DNA of 16,502 nt, taken from Thiobacillaceae bacterium. Its GTDB lineage: Bacteria; Pseudomonadota; Gammaproteobacteria; Burkholderiales; Thiobacillaceae. Both the position numbers and the translations under genes were made by a program. The first letter of the stretch is position 1; every line of letters starts with the position of its first letter. Location of the stretch: assembly GCA_024643305.1 (NCBI GenBank), contig JAHENE010000013.1, forward strand, positions 1 through 16,502, given 5' to 3'. Under the pieces are notes generated by a model that saw nothing but the letters and a program-made list of their open reading frames with translations, was not told the origin of the DNA and searched no databases. Below are positions 8,840 to 15,639 of this stretch, piece after piece.

Positions 8840-9592
8840 TCAGCCCTGCCTGGCACACTCGATAATCTGCCCGCGCACATCGCTGCTGTCGGGCCCCATC
8901 AGCCACACATACCAGGGCATCAGGTCCTCCATCTGGGGCAGCTGTTCCGGCATTTCTCCCGGATGTGTCTTGCGCCGCAGCGGCGAATTCACCGGTCCCG
9001 GAATCAGCGTGTTGACGCGGACATTCAGGGTCTGTTCCAGCTCTTCGCTCAGAATCGTGGTCAGTGCTTCCAATGCGGATTTGGAAACGGCATAACCGCC
9101 CCAGTAAGCACCTGGTTTATGTCCATGAGTTTCGCCGGTGAAGATGACTGAGGCGTCCGGGGATTCCCTCAGCAAAGGCAAACAGGCCTTGGTCAGCGCG
9201 AAGGGCGCTGCCAGGTTCACTTTCATCAGGGTATTCCACTGTTCAAGTGTTTGCAGATACAAAGGGGTCAGGCTGTAAAACGCTGCAGCACTATGCAGGA
9301 TGCCGTCGAGACGCTTGAGGTGATAGGAAACCGTGCCCGCCAGACGCTCGAATCCGCCTTCATCGGCGGCGCCAAGATCAAATGGGAACATCGCAGGTTC
9401 CGCTCCGCCTGAGGCCAGGATCTCGTCATAGATGGCTTCAAGTTTTTTCTCATTGCGGCCCAGCAAGGCAACTGTAGCGCCGTGTCGGGCGTAGGTCAGG
9501 GCGGCTTCACGGCCAAGGCCGGAGCCGGCACCGGTTACGAGAATCACACGTTCTTGGAGGCAATCTGGAGCGGCTTGGGCAGGTTTGGTCAT
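8840..9592 (-). CDS. Short-chain dehydrogenase/reductase, YciK-like, last gene of the squalene operon
   Basis: A 250-residue classical SDR. The cofactor loop TGAGSGLG lies at residues 20-27, and the Asn of the KVNLAAPF helix and the YxxxK pair (Tyr167, Lys171) are present. The C-terminal MPWYVWLMGPDS segment resembles E. coli YciK. The expected catalytic Ser, 13 residues before Tyr167, is Glu154 (context FTGETHG), and the NNAG motif reads HSAA, so activity or substrate range may be altered. The start is set by an ATGA overlap with the hpnE stop; the upstream in-frame ATG at 9619 lies inside hpnE and is unlikely. Coupling to hpnE suggests a role in squalene or hopanoid metabolism, but this is inference and the substrate is unknown. 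Confidence 0.85.
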   Translation of the reverse strand: MTKPAQAAPDCLQERVILVTGAGSGLGREAALTYARHGATVALLGRNEKKLEAIYDEILASGGAEPAMFPFDLGAADEGGFERLAGTVSYHLKRLDGILHSAAAFYSLTPLYLQTLEQWNTLMKVNLAAPFALTKACLPLLRESPDASVIFTGETHGHKPGAYWGGYAVSKSALEALTTILSEELEQTLNVRVNTLIPGPVNSPLRRKTHPGEMPEQLPQMEDLMPWYVWLMGPDSSDVRGQIIECARQG

Positions 9593-10887
9593 GATGCGGA
9601 AAGCAGTGTTTGTGCGCATTGTACGCCGCTGCGTACCGCGCCTTCGAGGGTTGATGGATAGGGGCCGTCGACGTAATCGCCAGCCAGGAAAATTCCGGAA
9701 CGCGGTGTGGCACTCGGCGGCCGATACGTATCCGGGCTACAGGTGAATGTTGCGCGTTTTTCCGTAACGCGTTTAATTATCCGCCCGGGCGGAAGCTGGC
9801 CAAAAACCTGCTGCATGCGCGTGTTGATTTCGTCCATCCATCGTGCATCGTCCCATTCCATGTGCTCGCCTTCCGCGCTTGCGACTGCTGCGATAGTTGT
9901 AATCTTTTCCTGGCGGATATCCGACCGGCAGGCATTCAGATCGAAAATGAATAGCGGTACCGGATCTACCCAGCCAATGAGCGGCGTCTTGAACCGCAAG
10001 GGCGCAAGGAATTTTGCATATACGGTAACGATTGGTTGATAACTCAGTGTGCTGAGCTGACGCGCGATTGCCTGGCAGTCGAATAATTGCTCAAGCAGCG
10101 GGATGGCATGCGCCGGCGAAGTGGCGATGATGACCTTATCGTGAATGGCACTGCCATCTTCCAGGACCAGTCTCCACTTTTCGCCGGATCGCTGGATGGA
10201 GACGACGCGTGTGCGTGTTCTCACCGTACTGCCATTTTCAACCAGCCAGTCGGCAGCAGGCTCAGGAAACAGGGCGGAAAGGTCACGGGTGGGGAGCAGA
10301 AAGTCGCTGTTACCGGCTCTGCCCGTCAAGGCGTCCTTCAGCACGCGTGCAAATACTGAGAACGATGCCTTTTCCGCAGGCGTATTCAAGGCGGCCACGC
10401 AAATGGGTTCCCAAAGATAGCGACGAATGGCGGATGGTTGTTCGGCCAAAGCTTGTGCCACCGTGACTGAAGTGTCCGGATTGAAATTTATATTCTTCAG
10501 TGCCCGCATAAATCGAATCGCCGCCATTTTGTCTTCGAGCGAGAGGCCACGGGCAAACAGCAATGCAGCCGCAAGATGGAATGGCGCGGGCAGGCGAGGG
10601 GCACGGATGAAAACGCCCTCTGGATAATCCAGGGTAAGGGGTAGCCGTAAAAAACCATTTCGGGCGCTGTCCGGATCGACAATCTTCATCAACCGCAGTG
10701 TTTCCTTGTAGGCGCCGACAAGGAGGTGCTGTCCGTTATCCAGAAGCGGGGCATCTGCAGTAATGCATCGGGCACGGCCACCCAGTAACTTGCCGGCCTC
10801 GTAAACCGTTACCTGGTGGCCCGAACGGGTCAGTTCCACTGCCGCAGCAAGGCCGGACCAGCCGCCGCCAATAATGCCTATATTCAT
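9589..10887 (-). CDS. hpnE: Hydroxysqualene dehydroxylase (squalene-associated FAD-dependent desaturase)
   Basis: A 432-residue flavoprotein of the amine-oxidase/phytoene-desaturase type. It opens with the FAD dinucleotide fold IGIIGGGWSGLAAA (residues 3-16), the adenosine-ribose Glu30 and GGRAR (36-40). A C-terminal IFLAGDYVDGPYPSTLEGA segment is the second flavin signature. In HpnCDE pathways HpnE reduces hydroxysqualene to squalene. The start at 10887 is chosen because its ATG overlaps the hpnD stop (ATGA) and sits directly before the FAD fold; the longer reading from 10908 would add seven non-conserved residues. It overlaps the SDR start by four bases. Confidence 0.94.
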   Translation of the reverse strand: MNIGIIGGGWSGLAAAVELTRSGHQVTVYEAGKLLGGRARCITADAPLLDNGQHLLVGAYKETLRLMKIVDPDSARNGFLRLPLTLDYPEGVFIRAPRLPAPFHLAAALLFARGLSLEDKMAAIRFMRALKNINFNPDTSVTVAQALAEQPSAIRRYLWEPICVAALNTPAEKASFSVFARVLKDALTGRAGNSDFLLPTRDLSALFPEPAADWLVENGSTVRTRTRVVSIQRSGEKWRLVLEDGSAIHDKVIIATSPAHAIPLLEQLFDCQAIARQLSTLSYQPIVTVYAKFLAPLRFKTPLIGWVDPVPLFIFDLNACRSDIRQEKITTIAAVASAEGEHMEWDDARWMDEINTRMQQVFGQLPPGRIIKRVTEKRATFTCSPDTYRPPSATPRSGIFLAGDYVDGPYPSTLEGAVRSGVQCAQTLLSAS

Positions 10888-11717
10888 GCGAAGGTCATGG
10901 TCTTCCACGCCAACCAGAGTTTTCTCAAGGGCGGCAGGGAGACTCTTCTTTCTAGAACGCGAAAACCGTCGCGGCGGATTTCTTCAAGCAGCGCATGGTA
11001 GATCGCCGCCATGGCCAGGCCGGCACGTTGTGCCTTGCGGTCTTCTTGCGGCAGCAAGGCAAACGCGCGCTCATAGGCTTGTGACGCCCGTTCATACTGG
11101 AACTGCATCAGGGCTTCAAAACGTTCCGAATGCTTGCGGTTCAATATCTCTGCCGGTTCGACCTTGAACCCTGCAAGTTCTTCTGCCGGGAGGTAAATTC
11201 GTCCGCGGCCGGCATCCTCGCCAACATCGCGAATGATATTGGTAAGCTGGAAAGCCAGTCCCAACTCATGCGCATATTTCAAGGTTTGCCGATTCTGGTA
11301 GCCAAAAATTTCCGCGGCAACCTGGCCAACCACCCCGGCTGCGCGGTGGCAATATAGAAGCAGGGTTTTGTAATCATCGTAGCGCTGCTGATCCAGGTCC
11401 ATTTCCATGCCATCGACAATTTCCTCCAGCCATTCGCGGGGTATGTCGCGGGCGCGAATGGTGGGCAACATGGCTTGGGTTACGGGGTGTTCAGGGTGGC
11501 CTTCATACATCCGCGAAATTTCAGTACGCCACCATGCCAGTTTGATGCGGGCAATGCCCGGGTCGCTGCACTCGTCCACAACATCATCCAGTTCACGGCA
11601 CAGCGCGTAAAAAGCGGTAATGCCCTCGCGCACCTTTGGCTTCAATGCCCGGAAGCTGTAGTAGAAGCTGGAACCGCTTGCGGCGGCCTTGTCCTGGCAG
11701 TATTCGTTGGGGGTCAT
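10884..11717 (-). CDS. hpnD: Presqualene diphosphate synthase
   Basis: A 277-residue squalene/phytoene synthase-type enzyme. Two aspartate-rich metal-binding motifs are intact: DDVVD at residues 44-48 and DVGED at 164-168, flanked by RELDDVVDE and NIIRDVGEDAGRGRIYLP. The latter is the typical active-site helix of presqualene diphosphate synthases. It condenses two farnesyl diphosphates to presqualene diphosphate, which HpnC then converts to hydroxysqualene. The ATG at 11717 is two bases after the hpnC stop and gives the usual N-terminus (MTPNEYCQDKAA). An alternative upstream start would run into hpnC. The stop overlaps the hpnE start. Confidence 0.94.
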   Translation of the reverse strand: MTPNEYCQDKAAASGSSFYYSFRALKPKVREGITAFYALCRELDDVVDECSDPGIARIKLAWWRTEISRMYEGHPEHPVTQAMLPTIRARDIPREWLEEIVDGMEMDLDQQRYDDYKTLLLYCHRAAGVVGQVAAEIFGYQNRQTLKYAHELGLAFQLTNIIRDVGEDAGRGRIYLPAEELAGFKVEPAEILNRKHSERFEALMQFQYERASQAYERAFALLPQEDRKAQRAGLAMAAIYHALLEEIRRDGFRVLERRVSLPPLRKLWLAWKTMTFA

Positions 11718-11719
11718 GG

Positions 11720-12616
11720 TTATTTTTTGAAGAGTGCTCGCAGGATGATAACAGCCCAGTCCCATGCGTTCAGGGTAAGCCTGCGTTTGAGCGGTGCAAT
11801 CGGATCGTTGTACAACTTTCTCAATAGTCTGTCGCCGCCGGCAATGATCATGCGTGTCTCAAAGCCGATGCGGCCTTTCAATACAAGCCCCAAAGGTGCG
11901 CTGGCCTGGAGCATGTTGCGCACACGCATGGTCTGGCTGAGCATGAAGCCGCGCCAGCGCTCTTCCGGCGTGGAAACGGTGGATACGACCGCAATGCCGC
12001 CCAGGGCAGACGGCATTGCCGGATTTGTCGTCTCGGAAGAGGGAATCTTGCCGCACATCATGCCCAGCAATGCATCTGACAGTCCGGCACGAACAAGTTC
12101 ATCCTGCGGAAAATATATCCGGTCCTTGCGGTAATCAATCGCCACATCCTGCAAAAAATTGATCAGTTGCAGGCTCGCGCACAAGCCATCGGAATAGGCG
12201 AGATGGCGCGGATCCTGGTCATTGAACAGAACCATCAACAGGCGGCCGACCGGGTTGGCCGAACGGCGGCAGTAGTCCATGATCTCTCCAAAATCCGCAT
12301 AGCGCGTCTTGGTAACATCCTGGCGAAAGGCCGACAGCAGGTCGCGAAACGGCTGCAATGGCAATTGATGCTGGCGGATTACGGTGGACAGGTCGGCAAA
12401 AAGCTTGCCCGCTGTCTGTTTCTCTTGCTCGATCAGATCCAGTTGCGCTTCAAATGCATCCAGAGAGGCAATGCGCTGGGCCGGAAGCGCATCACCCTCG
12501 TCTGCAAAATCATCGGCTGCACGCGCAAAGGCATAAATCACTTCCACGGGATGGCGCAAGCGTTTGGGCAGGACGAACGACGCGACGGGAAAGTTTTCGT
12601 AATGATCGACCGGCAC
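11720..12616 (-). CDS. hpnC: Hydroxysqualene synthase, with an unusual internal insertion
   Basis: A 298-residue squalene-synthase-fold protein, first gene of the operon. It converts presqualene diphosphate to hydroxysqualene. The first Asp-rich motif is DDFADEGD (residues 35-42) and the second is DVAIDYRKDRIYFPQDE (157-173), both matching HpnC. A GTG is the only plausible start (position 12616): no other in-frame start lies nearby upstream and the N-terminus VDHYENFPVASFVLP is typical. There is no clear Shine-Dalgarno. Residues about 188-216 (rich in Ser, Thr, Ala, Gly) have no counterpart in the compact linker I expect between the second Asp motif and the WR-x-M-x-x-Q helix, so this may be an insertion. 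The downstream KGRIGFETRMIIAGG segment is normal. Confidence 0.9.
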   Translation of the reverse strand: MPVDHYENFPVASFVLPKRLRHPVEVIYAFARAADDFADEGDALPAQRIASLDAFEAQLDLIEQEKQTAGKLFADLSTVIRQHQLPLQPFRDLLSAFRQDVTKTRYADFGEIMDYCRRSANPVGRLLMVLFNDQDPRHLAYSDGLCASLQLINFLQDVAIDYRKDRIYFPQDELVRAGLSDALLGMMCGKIPSSETTNPAMPSALGGIAVVSTVSTPEERWRGFMLSQTMRVRNMLQASAPLGLVLKGRIGFETRMIIAGGDRLLRKLYNDPIAPLKRRLTLNAWDWAVIILRALFKK

Positions 12617-12670
12617 GAGAGAAAAATGAAATGGAGGTGAAAAGAAAAGGGTTTTTGATGCGCAAAGCGG

Positions 12671-12700
12671 CTGACAGCGGCGGCTTGATTATATTACTAT
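12671..12700 (+). promoter_or_regulatory. Candidate sigma70 promoter for tRNA-Leu
   Basis: CTGACA (12671-12676, five of six to TTGACA) and TACTAT (12695-12700, four of six to TATAAT) are separated by 18 bases. The bases after the -10 are very GC-rich (TGCCGGCCCGG), the kind of discriminator typical of stringently controlled stable-RNA promoters. Initiation near 12707 would give a leader of about 43 bases before the mature tRNA. Confidence 0.45.
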
Positions 12701-12715
12701 TGCCGGCCCGGAAAA
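12688..12715 (-). promoter_or_regulatory. Candidate promoter of the hpnC-hpnD-hpnE-SDR operon
   Basis: On the minus strand a perfect TATAAT lies at 12693-12688. Sixteen bases upstream is TTTTCC (12715-12710), only a three-of-six match to TTGACA. Initiation near 12681 would leave a leader of about 65 bases before the hpnC GTG. The perfect -10 shares bases with the -10 region of the rightward tRNA promoter, so the two polymerases would compete. Confidence 0.4.
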
Positions 12716-12749
12716 GCTTTGGACCAAGGTCTTCAAACTTGCAGGGATT

Positions 12750-12834
12750 GCGGAAGTGGCGGAATTGGTAGACGCACTGGATTTAGGTTCCAGCGCCGCA
12801 AGGTGTGGGGGTTCGAGTCCCCCCTTCCGCACCA
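12750..12834 (+). tRNA. tRNA-Leu, anticodon UAG
   Basis: A complete class II tRNA with encoded CCA. The acceptor stem is GCGGAAG (12750-12756) with CTTCCGC (12824-12830), followed by discriminator A (12831) and CCA (12832-12834). The anticodon stem is CTGGA/TCCAG (12777-12781 with 12789-12793) with loop TTTAGGT, giving anticodon TAG at 12784-12786, which reads CUN leucine codons. The long variable arm is at 12794-12806 (GCC, loop GCAA, GGT). The T arm GGGGG-TTCGAGT-CCCCC is perfect. Discriminator A73 and the long arm are leucine identity features. No clear intrinsic terminator follows. Confidence 0.97.
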
Positions 12835-12853
12835 GTTTCCTGGGCAATTGCGC

Positions 12854-13687
12854 CTAAGTTCCCCAAACCATGGGGCCGCTTGGCTCAGATGCGTACTGGA
12901 TATTGTTCTGGCCAAGCGATTTGGCGTTTTTCAGAGCCTGATCGGCTTTTGAGAATAGCTTGCCGACGCTGTTTGCGTCATTTGGATAAACGGCAACGCC
13001 AATACTGAATGTGATGGTTTCTGCGGTGGTGCCGCTGAATATTTGGCGAACTGATTTGGATAGCTTCTCGGCCACACTTTTGGCTGCATCCATGGAAAGA
13101 ATATCCGGAATCAGGACGATGAGTTCGTTGTCTCCCCAGCGTGCAACGGTATCCGTGGGGCGCAGACTGTCTGCAAGTGATTTTGCCGCAGCTACCAATG
13201 CTTTCTCGCCGGCTCCCCGGCCCAGCTGATTTTCTAACTGCTGGAAGTTGTCATGGCTAATGAAAAATAACGCGAACCCCGTTCCACTGCGGTCTGCGCG
13301 AGCCTTGTCATGCGCCATCCTGTCTTCAATGAAGGCGCGGTCTGAAAGTCCGGTGAGTTTGTCATAAGAAACCTCGTGAGAGAGGTGTCCAATGTTGGAT
13401 CCTGTAATTACCAGCGGCCCGCTGGTCGCGGCCAAGGGGGTTGCCTCCCCCTCACGACGCGACGCCCTGGCTGCCATGCTGATTTGGAGAACTCCGGGTC
13501 CGACAAGTCCAATAAAGATAAACACCGAAAGGCCAAGCCATATATTTTTGAGCGACGGCAGGAAAAAGAACCCGATCGAAACCAGCAAAACCAGCACGCC
13601 AGCGATCAGTCGAATTGCTAGCTCGGCATATCCGATCCGTGCACCTAATGGGGAATCTTTGGCAAGTTGGGCTTGTGTGTTGCTCAT
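12854..13687 (-). CDS. Membrane protein with a degenerate GGDEF domain
   Basis: A 277-residue protein, paralogue of the gene just upstream (13950-15170). The N-terminus MSNTQAQL and two hydrophobic segments (about residues 24-43 and 49-68) match that paralogue, after which the PAS region is absent and a short linker leads to a GGDEF fold (about 105-270). The motif reads GDNEL (185-189) instead of GGDEF. The first metal-binding Asp of the FIDLD motif is Ser144, and the guanine-contacting N-D pair is E-N, so cyclase activity is unlikely. An RxxD motif (Arg176-Asp179) sits five residues before it, the spacing of a c-di-GMP inhibitory site. Start at 13687 is chosen by alignment to the paralogue; the reading frame is open further upstream but shows no homology. 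It could be a c-di-GMP receptor or a decaying copy. Confidence 0.85.
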   Translation of the reverse strand: MSNTQAQLAKDSPLGARIGYAELAIRLIAGVLVLLVSIGFFFLPSLKNIWLGLSVFIFIGLVGPGVLQISMAARASRREGEATPLAATSGPLVITGSNIGHLSHEVSYDKLTGLSDRAFIEDRMAHDKARADRSGTGFALFFISHDNFQQLENQLGRGAGEKALVAAAKSLADSLRPTDTVARWGDNELIVLIPDILSMDAAKSVAEKLSKSVRQIFSGTTAETITFSIGVAVYPNDANSVGKLFSKADQALKNAKSLGQNNIQYASEPSGPMVWGT

Positions 13688-13949
13688 CGGAATGAAAAGG
13701 GTCTCCGGGCTATATTTTGTTGTGTATATGCGAGCCCAACTCTCCGGTGCTGACAAATACGTAACAGTCTTATCGGCAATTTTGACTGCTTGTGAAGGGT
13801 TGGATGGTGCGCCAAGGGGGATTTTAAATTTGACAGAAGAGGGGATGTTGCAACGAAGAGCTCGAGTGGTCTGGTTGGCGTCGCAAAGAATGTAAGGGCG
13901 TGGCCAGATCAGGGGAGAAACGATGGTTCTTGGACTGAAAAAGGCTTTG

Positions 13950-15170
13950 CTACGATTGCAGTTGGGATTCTGAATGAGCCAGGGAACCTTCTGGTTTTGA
14001 TGCGTACTGGATGTTGTTCCGCCCCAGCGATTTAGCCAGATAAAGCGCCTTGTCGGCATTTGCCAGCAAATTGCCGGTGCTGTCCGCATCATTCGGATAA
14101 ACAGCAGCGCCGATACTGAAAGTAATGATTTCTGCGTCGGTGTCCTTGAGCTTCTGGCGAGATGATTCCAGCAGGTTGTCTGCCACTACCCGGGCGGCAT
14201 CCATGGATGGGAGGTCTGGAATCAGGGCAACAAACTCATCGCCTCCCAAGCGTGCCACTGTATCGCTGGGACGCAGACTTGCCGACAGCGCCTTTGCGAC
14301 GGCAATCAGCACTTTGTCGCCAGTATGATGACCCAACTGGTCATTGATTTGCTTGAAGTTGTCGAGGTCGATGAAAAGCAGCACTAACCCGGTTTTATGG
14401 CGGTCAGCGCGCGCCTTGTCTTGTTCCATCCTGTCTTCAAGCAATGTCCGGTTAGGGAGCCCGGTCAACTCGTCATGAGTGGCTTTATGGGCAACGGCAA
14501 GATACTCCTCATACGAGTCGGTAATGTCGCGGAGCACGCCTCGAAGTACGTCACGGTTTTCAACATCACGCGACAAGGTGAAATGACCTTCGACCCAGCG
14601 GCCTTCCTGTCTCTCTCCGCGCACGTGAAAATGGATCTTGGCTTGTTGCTCCTTTTTCTCGCGCAGCGTGGAGATCATGCGGTCAAATTTGATCAGGTCC
14701 TCGCCGCTTATGCAGTGGCGAAAGTTCATGGGGCCCCCTTCTGGCGCGAGTCCGGCGGCCTGACCAAAAAGCTCCGACCACTTATCCGATGTCCAGGTCA
14801 GCCGCCCGTCAGGCGACATCTCGACAATGACCTCATTCAGAAGATTCAGTGTATCCAGAAAGCCAGCACGAGTTTTTTCTGCCGTATGTGCACGTTCCAA
14901 TGCCTTGAGTTCGTCCCATTCGCTACGAAATCCTACCCGGCGCAGTGTCCATGCCATTATGCAAAATTGTGTAAGGCCGGAACCCATCAGGCCCACGAAC
15001 AGGAAAAGCGACAAGCCCATCCAGAGGATGTTCATTGAGGGTGCCATGAAGAAGCCCATGGCGATCAGCAGGATAGAAGCGCCCACGATCAGCCGGATCG
15101 CGGGCTCGATAAAGCCAAGCCGAGAACCCAAAAGGATTTTCTGGGAAAGTTGAGCCTTCGAGTTGCTCAT
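13950..15170 (-). CDS. Membrane-bound PAS-GGDEF diguanylate cyclase
   Basis: A 406-residue signalling protein. Two transmembrane segments lie at about residues 24-43 and 49-70, then a charged, possibly coiled-coil linker (about 78-105), a PAS-like domain (about 105-225, with LTWTSDKWSELFG and a RWVEGHF-to-LRDITDSYEEY PAC-type end), then a GGDEF domain (about 228-395). The active-site GGDEF motif is intact (309-313), as are FIDLDNFKQIND with Asp268 and Asp270 and the RxxD inhibitory site (300-303) at the correct spacing. It should therefore make c-di-GMP from GTP with product feedback inhibition. The sensed signal is unknown. The 262 bases to the next paralogue (13688-13949) hold no gene and no clear terminator or promoter that I can identify. 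Confidence 0.92.
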   Translation of the reverse strand: MSNSKAQLSQKILLGSRLGFIEPAIRLIVGASILLIAMGFFMAPSMNILWMGLSLFLFVGLMGSGLTQFCIMAWTLRRVGFRSEWDELKALERAHTAEKTRAGFLDTLNLLNEVIVEMSPDGRLTWTSDKWSELFGQAAGLAPEGGPMNFRHCISGEDLIKFDRMISTLREKKEQQAKIHFHVRGERQEGRWVEGHFTLSRDVENRDVLRGVLRDITDSYEEYLAVAHKATHDELTGLPNRTLLEDRMEQDKARADRHKTGLVLLFIDLDNFKQINDQLGHHTGDKVLIAVAKALSASLRPSDTVARLGGDEFVALIPDLPSMDAARVVADNLLESSRQKLKDTDAEIITFSIGAAVYPNDADSTGNLLANADKALYLAKSLGRNNIQYASKPEGSLAHSESQLQS

Positions 15171-15467
15171 CGAATTGAAATGGTTTCTCCGATTATTGTT
15201 TTCTACATACCCAGTCCAGTCATTAAATTCTGACCAGTAGGGATAACAGATGCTTTAACGGCAGTTTTAACGATGTTTAAAGGATCAATCGCGATGAGAT
15301 TGCATGCTTTGACAGCTTGAAGTTAAGTATTGAACAAGTTCCATTTTTGATATTTCAGTGGTTGCAAATTCCGCGTTATTCGTATCCAACCTTTTGATTT
15401 TGCTGGATGTTTCCATTCTATTCGCCACGCCGTATTCAGGGTGTTCAAAACTGGTTGAAAAGGACTA

Positions 15468-15495
15468 TTGATAGGCCAATTGTTCGGCATAGAAT
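15468..15495 (+). promoter_or_regulatory. Sigma70-type promoter candidate upstream of the multicopper-oxidase-like gene
   Basis: TTGATA (15468-15473, five of six to TTGACA) and TAGAAT (15490-15495, five of six to TATAAT) are 16 bases apart. Initiation near 15502 would give a leader of about 300 bases before the ATG at 15800. A TTCAA-6-TTGAA inverted repeat (15444-15459) lies just upstream, a possible activator site. Confidence 0.5.
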
Positions 15496-15522
15496 CGCTC
15501 CACAGAAAAATAATAAGTACAT

Positions 15523-15537
15523 CGATAATATTTATCA
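15523..15537. promoter_or_regulatory. Fur-box-like palindrome
   Basis: CGATAATATTTATCA matches the 7-1-7 Fur consensus (TGATAAT, any base, ATTATCA) at 12 of 14 specified positions. It lies about 20-35 bases downstream of the predicted start of transcription, where a bound repressor could block elongation or initiation. AT-rich palindromes also arise by chance, so this is only a candidate. Confidence 0.3.
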
Positions 15538-15547
15538 GGTGGGGGCG

Positions 15548-15604
15548 ATGAAAAACGGTTAACCGTCTTCATGCCAACCTTGCCCGGGTTCCCGTGGCGG
15601 CATG
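15548..15604 (+). promoter_or_regulatory. Inverted repeats in the leader of the multicopper-oxidase-like gene
   Basis: A 12-base perfect palindrome ACGGTTAACCGT (15555-15566) is flanked by ATGAA (15548-15552) and TTCAT (15568-15572). It is followed at once by CATGCC/GGCATG (15570-15575 with 15599-15604), which encloses a smaller AACC/GGTT repeat (15576-15579 with 15587-15590). The first could be a protein operator or an RNA hairpin, and the second would fold only as RNA. The two arms share bases 15570-15572, so the structures are mutually exclusive at their edges. No T-run follows, so neither is an intrinsic terminator. Confidence 0.4.
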
Positions 15605-15639
15605 TCTCCACTTCTTTGCGCATCAACCATTCCATCTGA

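Noticed and set aside
11475..12134. 219-codon open frame on the plus strand across the hpnD/hpnC junction
   Set aside because: It is antisense to two conserved squalene-pathway genes and has no protein-like signatures or ribosome binding site.
12750..12853. tRNA-Leu as an integration site for a genomic island containing the GGDEF genes
   Set aside because: No copy of the tRNA 3' end was seen elsewhere in the window, and no integrase or mobility gene is present.
12839..12855. Hairpin after the tRNA as an intrinsic terminator
   Set aside because: GCAATTGC with flanking G/C bases is a short palindrome with a bulge and is not followed by a T run.
13688..14092. N-terminal extension of the degenerate GGDEF protein
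   Set aside because: The frame stays open for 135 codons upstream, but it overlaps the end of the other GGDEF gene and shows no homology, while the paralogue starts at the equivalent MSN; the start at 13687 is far more likely.
15548..15562. ATG opening a four-codon frame in the leader
   Set aside because: Too short to judge as a leader peptide; there is a G-rich stretch upstream, but the bases are better explained by the palindrome they form.
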